NCBI GenBank assembly: GCA_013368315.1
Contig: JAACJM010000017.1
Span: forward strand, 496,001 to 560,000
DNA from: Tetrapyrgos nigripes
Taxonomy: Eukaryota; Basidiomycota; Agaricomycetes; Agaricales; Campanellaceae
Direction of reading: 5' to 3'
Length of the DNA stretch: 64,000 nt
Each line of letters opens with the position of its first letter. Position 1 is the stretch's first letter. Below are positions 35,355 through 47,400 of this stretch, piece after piece. Position numbers and translations under genes: made by a program. The notes beneath the pieces are model-generated. The model saw nothing but the letters and a program-made list of their open reading frames with translations, did no database searches and was not told the DNA's origin.

Positions 35355-38300
35355 TCATCCATAGTAGCATTTAGTCCAATCTTCACCATATACACATTCA
35401 TCAAATAAAATCCTATTGTAGCCCTCTCTTGAGATAATGCAAGTATTCTCAGCTTTCCATAAAAATTCACGGAACTGAGGAGGAATCCAGATGATTCCTT
35501 CAGCTTGACCTGGAAAATAAACCCAGCCTTTATGATCTAGTGTCCAACTTGTATCTGAACACAGAAATCATTACATTTGGAAAGATTTGAGAGAAGAATG
35601 AATACATACTGATATGATTGCTGGGATTAGCAAAAGGCTGCTCCTATGATATTGATCAGTATACTGTTTCTGCAAAAGTGAGAAAAGAAAAAACTTGCTT
35701 TGTCATTTCTGTAATAGCAAAGATTCTGAATACATGTAGCTATGTTCCAAATCCTGATTGTTTTATCCCTAGAGCTTGAAGCCAGCTTGGTGCCATCAGG
35801 AGAAAAAGCCACAGAAATCACTCTGTCTGTATGGCCCTGTAAGGGTTCTGTAATCTGAGTGCCTGTGGTCACATTCCAGAGCCTTAGAGTGTGATCCCAG
35901 GACCCTGAAGCCAGCTTGGTGCCATCAGGAGAAAAGGCCACTGTGTTCACATAGTGTGTATGGCCCTGTAAGGGTTCTGTAATCTGAGTGCCTGTGACCA
36001 CATCCCAGAGCCTTAGAGTGTGATCCCAAGACCCTGAAGCCAGCTTGGTGCCATCAGGAGAAAAGGCCACTGATTCCACACAGTTTGTATGGCCCTGTAA
36101 GGGTTCTGTAATCTGAGTGCCTGTGGCCACATCCCATAGCCTTAGAGTGTGATCAAAAGAGCCTGAAGCCAGCTTGGTGCCATCAGGAGAAAAGGCCACT
36201 GAATGTACTTGGCCTGTATGGCCCTCTAAGGGTTCTGTAATCTGAGTGCCTGTGGTCACATTCCAGAGCCTTAGAGTGTGATCCCAAGACCCTGAAGCCA
36301 GCTTGGTGCCATCAGGAGAAAAGGCCACTGATTGCACCAAGTTTCTATGGCCCTGTAAGGGTTCTGTAATCTGAGTGCCTGTGGCCACATCCCAGAGCAT
36401 TAGAGTGCAATCCCAAGACCCTGAAGCCAGCTTGGTGCCATCAGGAGAAAAAGCCACTGAGGCCACTGAGTGTGTATGACCCTGTAAGGGTTCTGTAATC
36501 TGAGTGCTGGTGGCCACATCCCAGAGCCTTAGAGTGTGATCTTCAGAGCCTGAAGCCAGCTTGGTGCCATCAGGAGAAAAGGCCACTGAGTTCACCATGT
36601 GTGAATGGCCCTGTAAGGGTTCTGTAATCTGAGTGCCTGTGGCCACATCCCAGAGCCTTAGAGTGTGATTGAAAGAGCCTGAAGCCAGCTTGGTGCCATC
36701 AGGTGAAAAGGCCACTGATTCCACACAGTTTGTATGGCCCTGTAAGGGTTCTGTAATCTGAGTGCCTGTGGTCACATTCCAGAGCCTTAGAGTGTGATCA
36801 TCAGAGCCTGAAGCCAGCTTGGTGCCATCAGGAGAAAAGGCCACTGATCGCACCCAGTCTGTATGGCCCTTTAAGGGTTCTGTAATCTGAGTGCCTGTGG
36901 TCACATTCCAGAGCCTTAGAGTGTGATCATCAGAGCCTGAAGCCAGCTTGGTGCCATCAGGAGAAAAGGCCACTGATTCCACACAGTCCATATGGCCCTG
37001 TAAGGGTTCTGTAATCTGAGTGCTGGTGGCCACATTCCAAAGCCTTAGAGTGTGATCCTGAGACCCTGAAGCCAGCTTGGTGCCATCAGGAGAAAAGGCC
37101 ACTGAGGTCACCCAGTCTGTATGGCCCTGTAAGGGTTCTGTAATCTGAGTGCCTGTGGCCACATTCCATAGCCTTAGAGTGTGATCGCAAGACCCTGAAG
37201 CCAGCTTGGTACCATCAGGAGAGAACACCACTGAGGTCACGTCACATGTATGGCCCTGTAAGGGTCCTGTAATCTGAGTGCCAGTGGCCACATCCCAGAG
37301 CCTTAGAGTGTGATCCCAAGACCCTGAAGCCACCTTGGTGCCATCAGGAGAAAAGGCCACTGATCTCACTTCATTTGTATGGCCCTCTAAGGGTTCTGTA
37401 ATCTGAGTGCCTGTCACCACATCCCAGAGCCTTAGAGTGTCATCCGCAGAGCCTGAAGCCAGCTTGGTGCCATCAGAAGAGAACACCACTGAGGTCACTA
37501 CGTCTGTATGGGCTTGAAGTTCTTGAATATGTTTTCCTGTTAATAAATTCATTATGCATATTGTACCATTATCAAGCCCTAATGCTAAGATTTGTCCATC
37601 AGATGAAAAATCTATACAATTGATAGCTGAATTCATCTTCCAATATCCAACAGATTGTTGTCTAACTGTCTTTTCAAGTCTTATTATGTTCTTCAATTCT
37701 AGCTTTCCAATGAAGTTATATGGCCAGAATGGAAGCAGACTCAAATATAAATGTGGAGTCATTTCCTTTACATCACTACTTCCAATATAGGTCAGAAAAT
37801 TTTGTATGTCCCAGATTACTTTTGTGATGTTTTCCAAGCCAATTGCAACCTAGGTAGAGGTTAGATTGAGATCAGTGTCACAAGTAAATACTAGCAAACA
37901 TTATCATACCTTTTCCAGAGACAATATAATCTCACTGCAATTTTCCAAATCTCCAATCAGGTTCATTGCTTCAATCCAAAACATCAACCTCTTTTTCAGA
38001 AATGTTGTCACTTGGCTATCAAGTTCAGCATCCATGTTTGATTGAGCTAGATGATATCCCCAGTAATTACAACCATATCTCAAAGTATCATCAATATTCT
38101 GCAATTTCTCTTGTATTCCAGGGACATCTTTATCAGCCCAAAAAGAAGAAGGCAGACCACAGATGTTAAACTTGAGCTGGGTCAATGTATTGAAGCACCT
38201 CTTACTTAACATAGTATGATGTTCCAGTGGCTTGCAGACATAGACAGATCCTGCACGACTCTGTGTGAGGATGTAGTCTACAAATGATGCATGAAAAGTA

Positions 38301-39903
38301 TAAATAAGTTTGTCATTGTCACCAATGTACAGTACTGATTGGAGATGGGTGACAGTCCCTTCCACATTTCTTATCTTGAGCCCAAGGAGACTAGAGATGA
38401 CAGAACATGACACAGGCCTGCCTACTATAACTATAGTATGAAGGATCTTCAAACGCTCTTCAAACTCCTTTGAGGATAGCTCTCTGGGATCTCTAGCAAT
38501 CGCTACTTCAATGACTGTGCTATACAAGTAATCCAGATCCCCAGTTTGATTCTCTTCTGGTGCACTAGTAGGCTTGAGTATTTCACCCAACCTATCTTCA
38601 ACATATTCTGGATAGTTCTTGATATATCTGACCATGGTTGCAGCATAAATGAATAACTTGCCACATTTTTCTGCAAGCTTGTTGATGTACATATCTTGCT
38701 CTGGAATTGAGAATTCTTCAAACTCTTCTTTGATAAATTTGGTAATATCAGCCTTCACTAATTGTTCCTCCACATCATGCAGAAACATTCCTTCAACCTG
38801 AGATCCTAGGGGTAAAGGTCTATTGATTTTCAGATGCTTCTGAATGTGACCTTGAGGCCTGCTGGTAAAGAAAAACTTTAATCCAGGCATGCTCTGCCTA
38901 TTAATAGCAGGTATCAAAGCACTGAGGACTGATGAGATGTCTTCACATTCATCCAATGCATCAATAACAACTACTGCAGTTTGCATATTTGCACTAGATA
39001 TTTTCCTCCATGGTTTCATGAGTAGAAAATTGAGCTGGATAGAAGGTGGCTTGGAAAGCACCTCTGGTTCCTCTCTGAGAATCTCCACAAGTGCTGCTGC
39101 AAATACTTGCAAATGACATGCCAGCTGGTATGCAATAGTGGGAATAATCAGACTGTGATCTCTGCATTCTGGAATTTGTCGAGCGCAGAAGAATGTGGCT
39201 CCAAGCAACTTCTGCTCTTCCAGCTTGATACAGACAGACATTGCAATGGTGCTTTTGCCTGTGCCTGCCATCCCACAAATCCAATAACCTAGGGTTTTGA
39301 TTCTTGAATCTCCAATTGCCCAATTTACAATCTCACTGAGGATTTCTGTTCTGGTTCCTTCAGTGCATGCCTTCCTGGTTTGTCCTTTGCCATCATTAGC
39401 ATCATAAAGGGCTTTTTTGGCTCTTGGCATATTACGAATGAGATCATTTTGCCCATAGTTGATATTTTGGACAACCTGTGGCCCATAGTAATTCTGAATG
39501 TTCTGATCACGGCCTATAGCATTGAAGGTACTGCCTTGGAAATTGTTGCTTGAAGCATTTTGAAAAAAACTTGAAATTAGAGATTTCTTCAACCATTTCT
39601 TTCCATAAAAACAATAACCAGCTCACAAACCTGATGTTGCTATTTCTTGCTTGGAGATTTCTGTCTCCAGGTGGTCTATAATATATAATCATAATAAACA
39701 ACTCAGCAAAGTGCCCTTAGGAAATGCAACAAGTTTACACACCCAACTTCTGGTTCACTAGGATTCAGAAGTCTACTAATGTCCATTGGTCTACAATATA
39801 TAATCATAATAACCAAATCAGGATAAAGTGCCCTCAGCAAATACAATGAGTTTACGTACCCAACTTCCGGTTTGCTTGGATTCAGAAGTCTACTAATGTC
39901 CAT
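35355..39903 (-). CDS. NACHT-WD40 NLR (NWD family), unit 1, apparently intact
   Basis: STAND-type receptor of the fungal NWD class, which acts in non-self recognition and regulated cell death in studied fungi. Exons inferred: 39903-39860, 39790-39743, 39675-39631, 39548-37910, 37849-35699, 35643-35610 and 35554-35355. They sum to 1387 codons in one frame. The short N-terminus (MDISRLLNPSKPEVG, duplicated; then GSTFNAIGRDQNIQNYYG) has no recognised effector domain. NACHT: Walker A GMAGTGKSTIAM, Walker B VVVIDALDECED, sensor FFFTSRPQG. The WD40 array has one degenerate and 14 nearly identical 43-aa repeats (FSPDGTKLASGS, HTLRLWDVATG). The C-terminal exons give SWTLDHKGWVYFPGQ and IIWIPPQFREFLW, the usual tail of basidiomycete WD40 receptors. 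One intron appears to be GC-AG. Confidence 0.9.
39676..39903 (-). repeat. Tandem duplication of an exon plus intron at the NLR 5' end
   Basis: Two adjacent units, 39791-39903 and 39676-39790, each contain an exon encoding MDISRLLNPS(K/E)PEVG and the following intron ending TATGATTATATATT(G/A)TAG. The second exon is 48 nt and phase 2 at both ends, so it adds 16 residues without changing frame. Confidence 0.8.
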
Positions 39904-40317
39904 TGCGGCTGACAACCAATAATGCGGTTCCAGTGAAGAAGCAGGAAAAGAGTCAAGTGCACATGACCTGGAATTTAAAAGCTCTTCGCGAAAGTCAAAC
40001 TTCTGTCAGACTGTCGTGATCACGTGATTTGGCATTAGAAATATAACTTCGTTAGGGTCTGAGAGAGAGACTAAGGTGCTGCTGACATTTGTAGCTGGAC
40101 ATGGGGCAATAAATATTCATGGACACACCAATGTCTCTAGTACGCAAATTGAAAAAAAGGAGTTGAGCCGGAAAATCCCGGTCTGCTTATCAATGTCCGG
40201 CGCGTCGAGCTAGTTGTCGTGTTCGTCATTGGGCTCGCTGTCTTCTAAGCTTCGGGTCGTTCCAATCCGCACTCTGTACCATCCACGGTACATAAGAGAA
40301 GAATGAAGGAGGAAACT
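39904..40317. promoter_or_regulatory. Upstream region of NLR unit 1
   Basis: No coding frame. It contains the palindromic sequence GATCACGTGATT near 40017, an E-box-like site that could bind a basic helix-loop-helix factor, about 115 bp upstream of the inferred NLR start. This is the only copy in the window that keeps its own 5' flank, because unit 2 is cut at the junction. Confidence 0.35.
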
Positions 40318-40915
40318 TGAAAGGCAGCTTTGCCCGAACACCTGTTGAAACAACCAACGAAGCTAGTTGGTTAGCGACAAGTATGTTTGTAGCTGGGGCA
40401 GATACGGTGGGTGGTCTATCTTTTTTTCATCTTGGCTCTGTCATCTGACTGTGGTTTTTAGCTTTAGGCAGTGAATGCAATGGCATGGGTGTTGACTATT
40501 CTAGCAAGGTATAGGGATGTACAAGCAAAGGGTGGGAAGTACGCGTCACTTTGTCTCCCAACCCTCTCCCTTCCTATCATCCATTCTTTGCCATAAACAG
40601 CCGCAATCGAAATCCACGCTGACCTCGCTTCAACCTCTACCCCAACCTCCACAAAAACAAACACGTCTTTATCCGCATCTGCATCTGGCCTCCGCCTCTG
40701 CTCCCCAACCCACCTCCCCCACCTCCCTCACCTGCCGTCCTCCGTGAGTCAATGAGATGGAGACCCGTAGATACGGGTATGGGTAATGGTAATGGGGAGA
40801 CGGGCGAGGAGAAGGGTGATGGGCACGGCGATGAGGCTGGGTCTGAGGCGGGACAGTCACACGAGAAGACATGGACACGGACACGGACGGTCAGACCAAG
40901 CAAACCTCAACCAAC
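40318..40915 (+). pseudogene. Diverged P450 fragment
   Basis: This relic corresponds to the I-helix to ExxR region of the unit-1 P450. It includes the stretch encoding SMFVAGADT, the intron, MAWVLTILARYRDVQAK, and the segment up to ESMRWRPVD. It then jumps into a shortened acidic-insert sequence (GNGNGET). It is more diverged than the other copies, has frame breaks, and lacks both ends. It is joined near 40,915-40,930 to a second, more similar fragment. Confidence 0.7.
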
Positions 40916-40929
40916 GAAATCTCAACTTC

Positions 40930-42729
40930 ACAGTTACTACCACCACCACTCCCGCGGCCGGAAACGGATCCACAGACTGGCTCTCACCTCTCTCGGACGT
41001 CTTCATCCCTATTCGCCTCTATAGCCTACGACACCCCTCCTCTCCACTCACCCCAAGACCCACTCATTTACGCCGTTTGTTCATTAACGACCCATGTCAC
41101 TAGAGCGTCATATCCCGATGCTCATCTCGTCGAAATACTGCCTTTTCTAAACGACTTGCCCCAGTGGATTCCCGGGGTGAATTGGAGTAATAGATGGAAG
41201 AAGGAAGCAGGGGATGCGTATGAGAGGTATACGGAGGGGTTTGAGGGGATTTATGGGAAGGCTGAGGAGAGGGTTAGGCGAGAGGGTGTGAATGGGGATA
41301 GGGACGAGAATGGGAAGAATGAAGGAAAAGGCAGCTTTGCGCGAAAACTCGTTCGACACAAACCACCGACACCGATTGACCAAGACAGAAGCTAGTTGGT
41401 TATCGGTGAGGATGTTTGTAGCTGGGGCTGATACGGTGAGTATCCTATCCTGTCGTTTCTCTGATTCTGTTCTCATTTTCTTTGTTCAGACAGCGAATAC
41501 AATGGCATGGCTGTTGATTATTCTAGCAAAGTATAGAGATGTACAAGCAAAGGGTGTGTACTACGCGTCTCTTCTCTCATCGTTTTCATTTCATTTCTTT
41601 GCCCTAAACAACCGCAGCTGAAATCCACGCCTATCTCGCTTCAACTTCAATCTCAACCCCAACCTCCACAAACGCATCCGCATCCGCATCCCTATCAAGC
41701 CCACCCCGCCCACGCCTCCCCACCCCAACCGACCACCCCAATCTTCCCTACTGCCGCGCCGTCCTCCGCGAATCAATGAGATGGAGACCCGTAGATCCAC
41801 TAGGGTTGCCTCATATGTGTGTGGAGGATGATGTTTATGTTTGTGCCGATGCCGAGAGCGGTGGCGATGAGGACGTTCAGTTTGAGTCTGAGCCTGAGCC
41901 TGAGTCGACGGGTATGCGTAATGGGAATGGTAACGGGGAGAAGGAGAACGGTACGGCTATACGTAATGGAGAGAAGGGAAGGGAGAAGGAGAAGACACAG
42001 ACGCGGACGGGGACAGTCGGACCAAGCAAACCTCAACCAAAGCAAAAAGCAAAAACCTACCTAATCAAAAAGGGCACCATCCTCCTCCCCAACGTATGGG
42101 TTATGAACCGGGATGTAGAGGTGTATGGAGAGGATGCGGGGGAGTTTAGGCCTGAGAGGTTTTTAGAAAGGGAGCGAGTCGCAGTTGATCAAGATTCGGA
42201 GTCTCCTGAGGGTGGTGGTGGTGGTGGTGGTGGTATAAAATGGAAATGGAAGCTTGTCAGTGGCGTCAGAGACCCCTCGAAACGCGATAAAGAGGAATAC
42301 GCGTGTTTGAGAGAGGATGGGATGGTTAATTTTGGATTTGGGAGGAGGTGAGTGTCTTGGTCTTGAAGATTTCCGAGTTTCCGAGTCCGAGTCCTAAGCT
42401 TAGGCTCAGGCTAGACTCCCTTGACTTGGAGTTGTGTTGTGATTTTGTTTTTGTCTTTTGTTTTTTGGACTGCTCAGCCTCGGACGGTCACCTTGGTTTC
42501 GGTTTCGGTACTCACACTCAACTTCTAACGCTCTCGTTGACAGGATATGCGTCGGAAGACACCTAACCATGTCTTCCATTCTATTCAACATGGTGGTGAT
42601 TCTTTGGGCTTGGGACGTTTTGCCTCCTCGAAATGGAAACGGAGATGGAGAGGAGTACGTCGAACCAAAGTTGGGTATAGACGATGAGGTTAGGGATGGG
42701 GTTGTTGTGTAAGTATATTCCTGCCAGTG

Positions 42730-42760
<31 letters not shown>

Positions 42761-43317
42761 TGCTTTCTTTTGTGACCTTTAAATTTGACCTTTCCTTTTT
42801 CTACGGCGTTCTTCGTTCTTCGTTCTTTCTTGGTTGCGACTCGTACTAACTAACGCTCTTTCAATCTCATCTTCGCTCAATCTCATCTCATCTCGTCTCA
42901 TCCTCAATCCCATGTTGCATCGCACTTTGGATCGGATGCTTCTAATCTGACGCTGGCAGCCGTCCCCTCCCAACACCTCTTCACTTTCACCTCCGCTTCC
43001 CGGGTGTTCAAGAGTTGTTGGAGAGGGCTGAGGAGGGGATTTGGGCTGACACTGACGCCTACGCGAGTGGGAGTCGGAGTCGGGAATCAGGTTCTGACGT
43101 TGTTGGAAATGCAAATGCGGAGGATACGTACACGTACACGTACAAGGATAAGGATAAGGACAAAGAAGAGCCTGAGAAGGAACAGGAACAGGAATACGAC
43201 AAAGGTGAAGAGGGCGAGGGCGATGTGGATGTGGAGGATAGAAGGGGAAAGGTGGGGGAAGAGTGGAATGAAAGGTTGAGGAGGATATGGGATGTGGACT
43301 CGGTGAAAACTTATTAG
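40930..43317 (+). pseudogene. 5'-truncated P450, unit 2
   Basis: Matches the unit-1 P450 from about residue 185 (TTTPAAGN region) to the C-terminus. The membrane anchor, proline hinge and helix C are absent. A small insertion changes GKGSFARKLVET to a shifted frame that stops shortly after (RHKPPTPIDQDRS), ahead of the I helix. Downstream exons are preserved: ESMRWRPVDPLGLPHMCVED, LIKKGTILLPNVWVMNRD, FGFGRR|ICVGRHLTMSS. The acidic insertion is longer than in unit 1 (adds NGTAIRNGEKGRE). It cannot encode a working P450. Confidence 0.85.
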
Positions 43318-43359
43318 GTAGGGTGCCGGGTGATCACAGAGTTTTTACCATTTCTCTGT

Positions 43360-43389
43360 GGGGGAAGGGGGGGCGCCGGGGGGCGGGGT
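43360..43389 (+). repeat. G-rich tract (unit 2)
   Basis: Second copy of the quadruplex-capable tract downstream of the P450 relic, with the same four G runs as unit 1. Confidence 0.6.
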
Positions 43390-43717
43390 GAAGTTTAGTA
43401 CTTTGGTCTTTTTTTTTTTTTTCCGTTTAAACAGTGACACCTTTGCCGAGTCTGTATTCTAAACTATTCACTACTGTATCTGTACAACACCGTTGCCTTT
43501 GTACTCTGTATGTAGCCTACCGATCTGGATTCTGTATACGTTATAGCTATAACTAATGATCTACTTCAGCTCAAGAGTCTAGCTTAAGAGATCGTGTATC
43601 TGTTATTATACTGGACCTCTGTACAGTAATCCAATACCATGTGATAATCTTAAGCTTGCTCTCCTATCACCACCACAAGCTAACGGACATATGTATAATG
43701 TCATATATGATTCCCAT

Positions 43718-43764
43718 GGGCGTTTAGCGCAGTGGTAGCCTCAGGTGTAGCGCGTATGCTTTGT
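43718..43764 (+). repeat. 5' tRNA-Ala fragment with 12-bp insertion (unit 2)
   Basis: Identical in structure to the fragment at 34631-34677, including the CCTCAGGTGTAG insertion, so it was carried along by the segmental duplication. Confidence 0.75.
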
Positions 43765-44471
43765 AGATTGAATATTGTTAGCAGATTTTAGATCATCACA
43801 CCGCTCCGCAAAAGTCTAGTAAAAAGAAGTACTAGTACTAGATATTTACTCAGAGACTCTGAGTGGTCGGTCCCACAAGGTTGAACAGCGGATATGTGGC
43901 AAGTACTTGGTTACGGTGGGGAAAGAGAAGAGGAGGATTTGGATGTAGAGTTGATTTAGGTAAATTGTTAACGCACTCCATTCTAATATAAGGGTTAGAT
44001 GATAATGTTTTGGTAACATTTGGTCCTAAGATGAAAGTTGGGAGTTGAATAAGAGTTGGGATTGAGATTGGGATTGGAACAATATTTAGCTAGTGAGTTG
44101 TCTACAATGGTATAACCAAGCCACAACTTGACCACAGTTCACAACCGATTCCAATTTCCACGTTGGAATCAATGTGTGAGGTGTATGGTGTAGGGTGTAC
44201 CACTTACTCTACTTACCTTCAAGAATTTGTTGTTTTACTCTGGTGTCTTGCATAAATAAATTAAAATTCATGTTTCATTGAAAAAGAACAAAGTATCATC
44301 ATCACTACATAGAACAAATCAGGTCATATTAATGAATGCCCTGTTTCAATATTTTTAGGTGTGTTACTGGACCATAAGAGAACAGAAAAAAAAGGATGTA
44401 CAGCTTGGTTACTGGTATAACTTCTTTTTGACTTCTTTTGATCTCATCAGCTTTGATTCAGAGGAAAATCC

Positions 44472-47400
44472 TCATCCATAGTAGCATTTAGTCCAATCTT
44501 CACCATATACACATTCATCAAATGAAATCCTATTGTAGCCCTCTCTTGAGATAATGCAAGTATTCTCAGCTTTCCATAAAAATTCACGGAACTGAGGAGG
44601 AATCCAGATGATTCCTTCAGCTTGACCTGGAAAATAAACCCAGCCTTTATGATCTAGTGTCCAACTTGTATCTGAACACAGAAATCATTACATTTGGAAA
44701 GATTTGAGAGAAGAATGAATACATACTGATATGATTGCTGGGATTAGCAAAAGGCTGCTCCTATGATATTGATCAGTATACTGTTTCTGCAAAAGTGAAA
44801 AAAGAAAAAACTTGCTTTGTCATTTCTGTAATAGCAAAGATTCTGAATACATGTAGCTATGTTCCAAATCCTGATTGTTTTATCCCCAGAGCTTGAAGCC
44901 AGCTTGGTGCCATCAGGAGAAAAAGCCACTGAAGTCACTCTGTTTGTATGGCCCTGTAAGGGTTCTGTAATCTGAGTGCCTGTGGCCACATCCCAGAGCC
45001 TTAGAGTGTGATCCCAAGACCCTGAAGCCAGCTTGGTGCCATCAGGAGAAAACACCACTGAGTTCACTTCAGCTGTATGGCCCTGTAAGGGTCCTGTAAT
45101 CTGAGTGCCTGTAGCCACATCCCAGAGCCTTAGAGTGTGATCCCAAGACCCTGAAGCCAGCTTGGTGCCATCAGGAGAAAACACCACTGAGTTCACTTCA
45201 GCTGTATGGCCCTGTAAGGGTCCTGTAATCTGAGTGCCTGTGGCCACATCCCAGAGCCTTAGAGTGTGATTGAAAGAGCCTGAAGCCAGCTTGGTGCCAT
45301 CAGGAGAAAAAGCCACTGAGGCCACTGAGTCTGTATGACCCTGTAAGGGTTCTGTAATCTGAGTGCTGGTGGCCACATCCCATAGCCTTAGAGTGTGATC
45401 GTCAGAGCCTGAAGCCAACTTGGTGCCATCAGGAGAAAAGGCCACTGAGTTCACTGATTCTGTATGGCCCTGTAAGGGTTCTGTAATATAAGTGCCTGTG
45501 GCCACATCCCAGAGCTGTAGAGTGTGATCCAAAGACCCTGAAGCCGGCTTGGTGCCATCAGGAGAAAAGGCCACTGATTCTACCCAGTTTGTATGGCCCT
45601 GTAAGGGTTCTGTAATCTGAGTGCCTGTGGTCACATCCCAGAGCATTAGAGTGTGATCCCAAGACCCTGAAGCCAGCTTGGTGCCATCAGGAGAAAAAGC
45701 CACTGAGGCCATTGAGTCTGTATGACCCTGTAAGGGTTCTGTAATCTGAGTGCTGGTGGCCACATCCCAGAGCCTTAGAGTGTGATCTTCAGAGCCTGAA
45801 GCCAGCTTGGTGCCATCAGGAGAGAAGGCCACTGATTCCACCCAGTTTGTATGGCCCTGTAAGGGTTCTGTAATCTGAGTGCCTGTGGCCACATCCCAGA
45901 GCCTTAGAGTGCAATCTGCAGAGCCTGAAGCCAGCTTGGTGCCATCAGGAGAAAAGGCCACTGAGTTTACTGCGCCTGTATGGCCCCATAAGAGTTCTGT
46001 CATCTGAGTGCCTGTGGCCACATCCCAGAGCCTTAGAGTGTAATCCCAAGACCCTGAAGCCAGCTTGGTGCCATCAGGAGAAAAGGCCACTGAGTTTACT
46101 GTGCCTGTATGGCCCCATAAGAGTTCTGTCATCTGAGTGCCTGTGGCCACATCCCAGAGCCTTAGAGTGTGATCCCAAGACCCTGAAGCCAGCTTGGTGC
46201 CATCAGGAGAAAAGGTCACTGATTCCACCTCACGTGTATGGCCCTGTAATTTGAGTGCCAGTGGCCACATCCCAGAGCCTTAGAGTGTGATCCCAGGACC
46301 CTGAAGCCACCTTGGTGCCATCAGGAGAAAAGGCCACTGAACTCACTTCATTTGTATGGCCCTGTAAGGGTTCTGTAATCTGAGTGCCTGTTACCACATC
46401 CCAGAGCCTTAGAGTGTCATCCTCAGAGCCTGAAACCAGCTTGGTGCCATCAGAAGAGAACACCACTGAGGTCACTACGTCTGTATGGGCTTGAAGTTCT
46501 TGAATATGTTTTCCTGTTAATAAATTCATTATGCATATTGTACCATTATCAAGCCCTAATGCTAAGATTTGTCCATCAGATGAAAAATCTATACAATTGA
46601 TAGCTGAATTCATCTTCCAATATCCAACAGATTGTTGTCTAACTGTCTTTTCAAGTCTTATTATGTTCTTCAATTCTAGCTTTCCAATGAAGTTATATGG
46701 CCAGAATGGAAGCAGACTCAAATATAAATGTGGAGTCATTTCCTTTACATCACTACTTCCAATATAGGTCAGAAAATTTTGTATGTCCCAGATTACTTTT
46801 GTGATGTTTTCCAAGCCAATTGCAACCTAGGTAGAGGTTAGATTGAGATCAGTGTCACAAGTAAATACTAGCAAACATTATCATACCTTTTCCAGAGACA
46901 ATATAATCTCACTGCAATATTCCAAATCTCCAATCAGGTTCATTGCTTCAATCCAAAACATCAACCTCTTTTTCAAAAATGTTGTCACTTGGCTATCAAG
47001 TTCAGCATCCATGTTTGATTGAGCTAGATGATATCCCCAGTAATTACAACCATATCTCAAAGTATCATCAATATTCTGCAATTTCTCTTGTATTCCAGGG
47101 ACATCTTTATCAGCCCAAAAAGAAGAAGGCAGACCACAGATGTTAAACTTGAGCTGGGTCAATGTATTGAAGCACCTCTTACTTAACATAGTATGATGTT
47201 CCAGTGGCTTGCAGACATAGACAGATCCTGCACAACTCTGTGTGAGGATGTAGTCTACAAATGATGCATGAAAAGTATAAATAAGTTTGTCATTGTCACC
47301 AATGTACAGTACTGATTGGAGATGGGTGACAGTCCCTTCCACATTTCTTATCTTGAGCCCAAGGAGACTATAGATGACAGAACATGACACAGGCCTGCCT

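Noticed and set aside
35700..37500. CRISPR-like or satellite array (129-bp units)
   Set aside because: The periodic DNA encodes in-frame WD40 repeats inside a spliced gene; there are no spacers and the genome is eukaryotic.
35627..37837. Separate WD40-only gene beginning MENITK
   Set aside because: The apparent start is TTG just after a clear 60-nt intron (37850-37909) that joins the WD40 exon to the NACHT exon in frame. It is one gene.
39470..39560. HET-s-type amyloid motif in the NLR N-terminus
   Set aside because: The Asn/Gly-rich segment only loosely resembles such motifs and no paired repeat was found; it is kept only as a hypothesis in the N-terminal finding.
39507..39701. Start of NLR 1 at a TTG codon in the large exon (MKKSLISSFF reading)
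   Set aside because: The codon is TTG. Spliced upstream exons with an ATG at 39903 join in frame and give a total length divisible by three, so the large-exon start is not needed.
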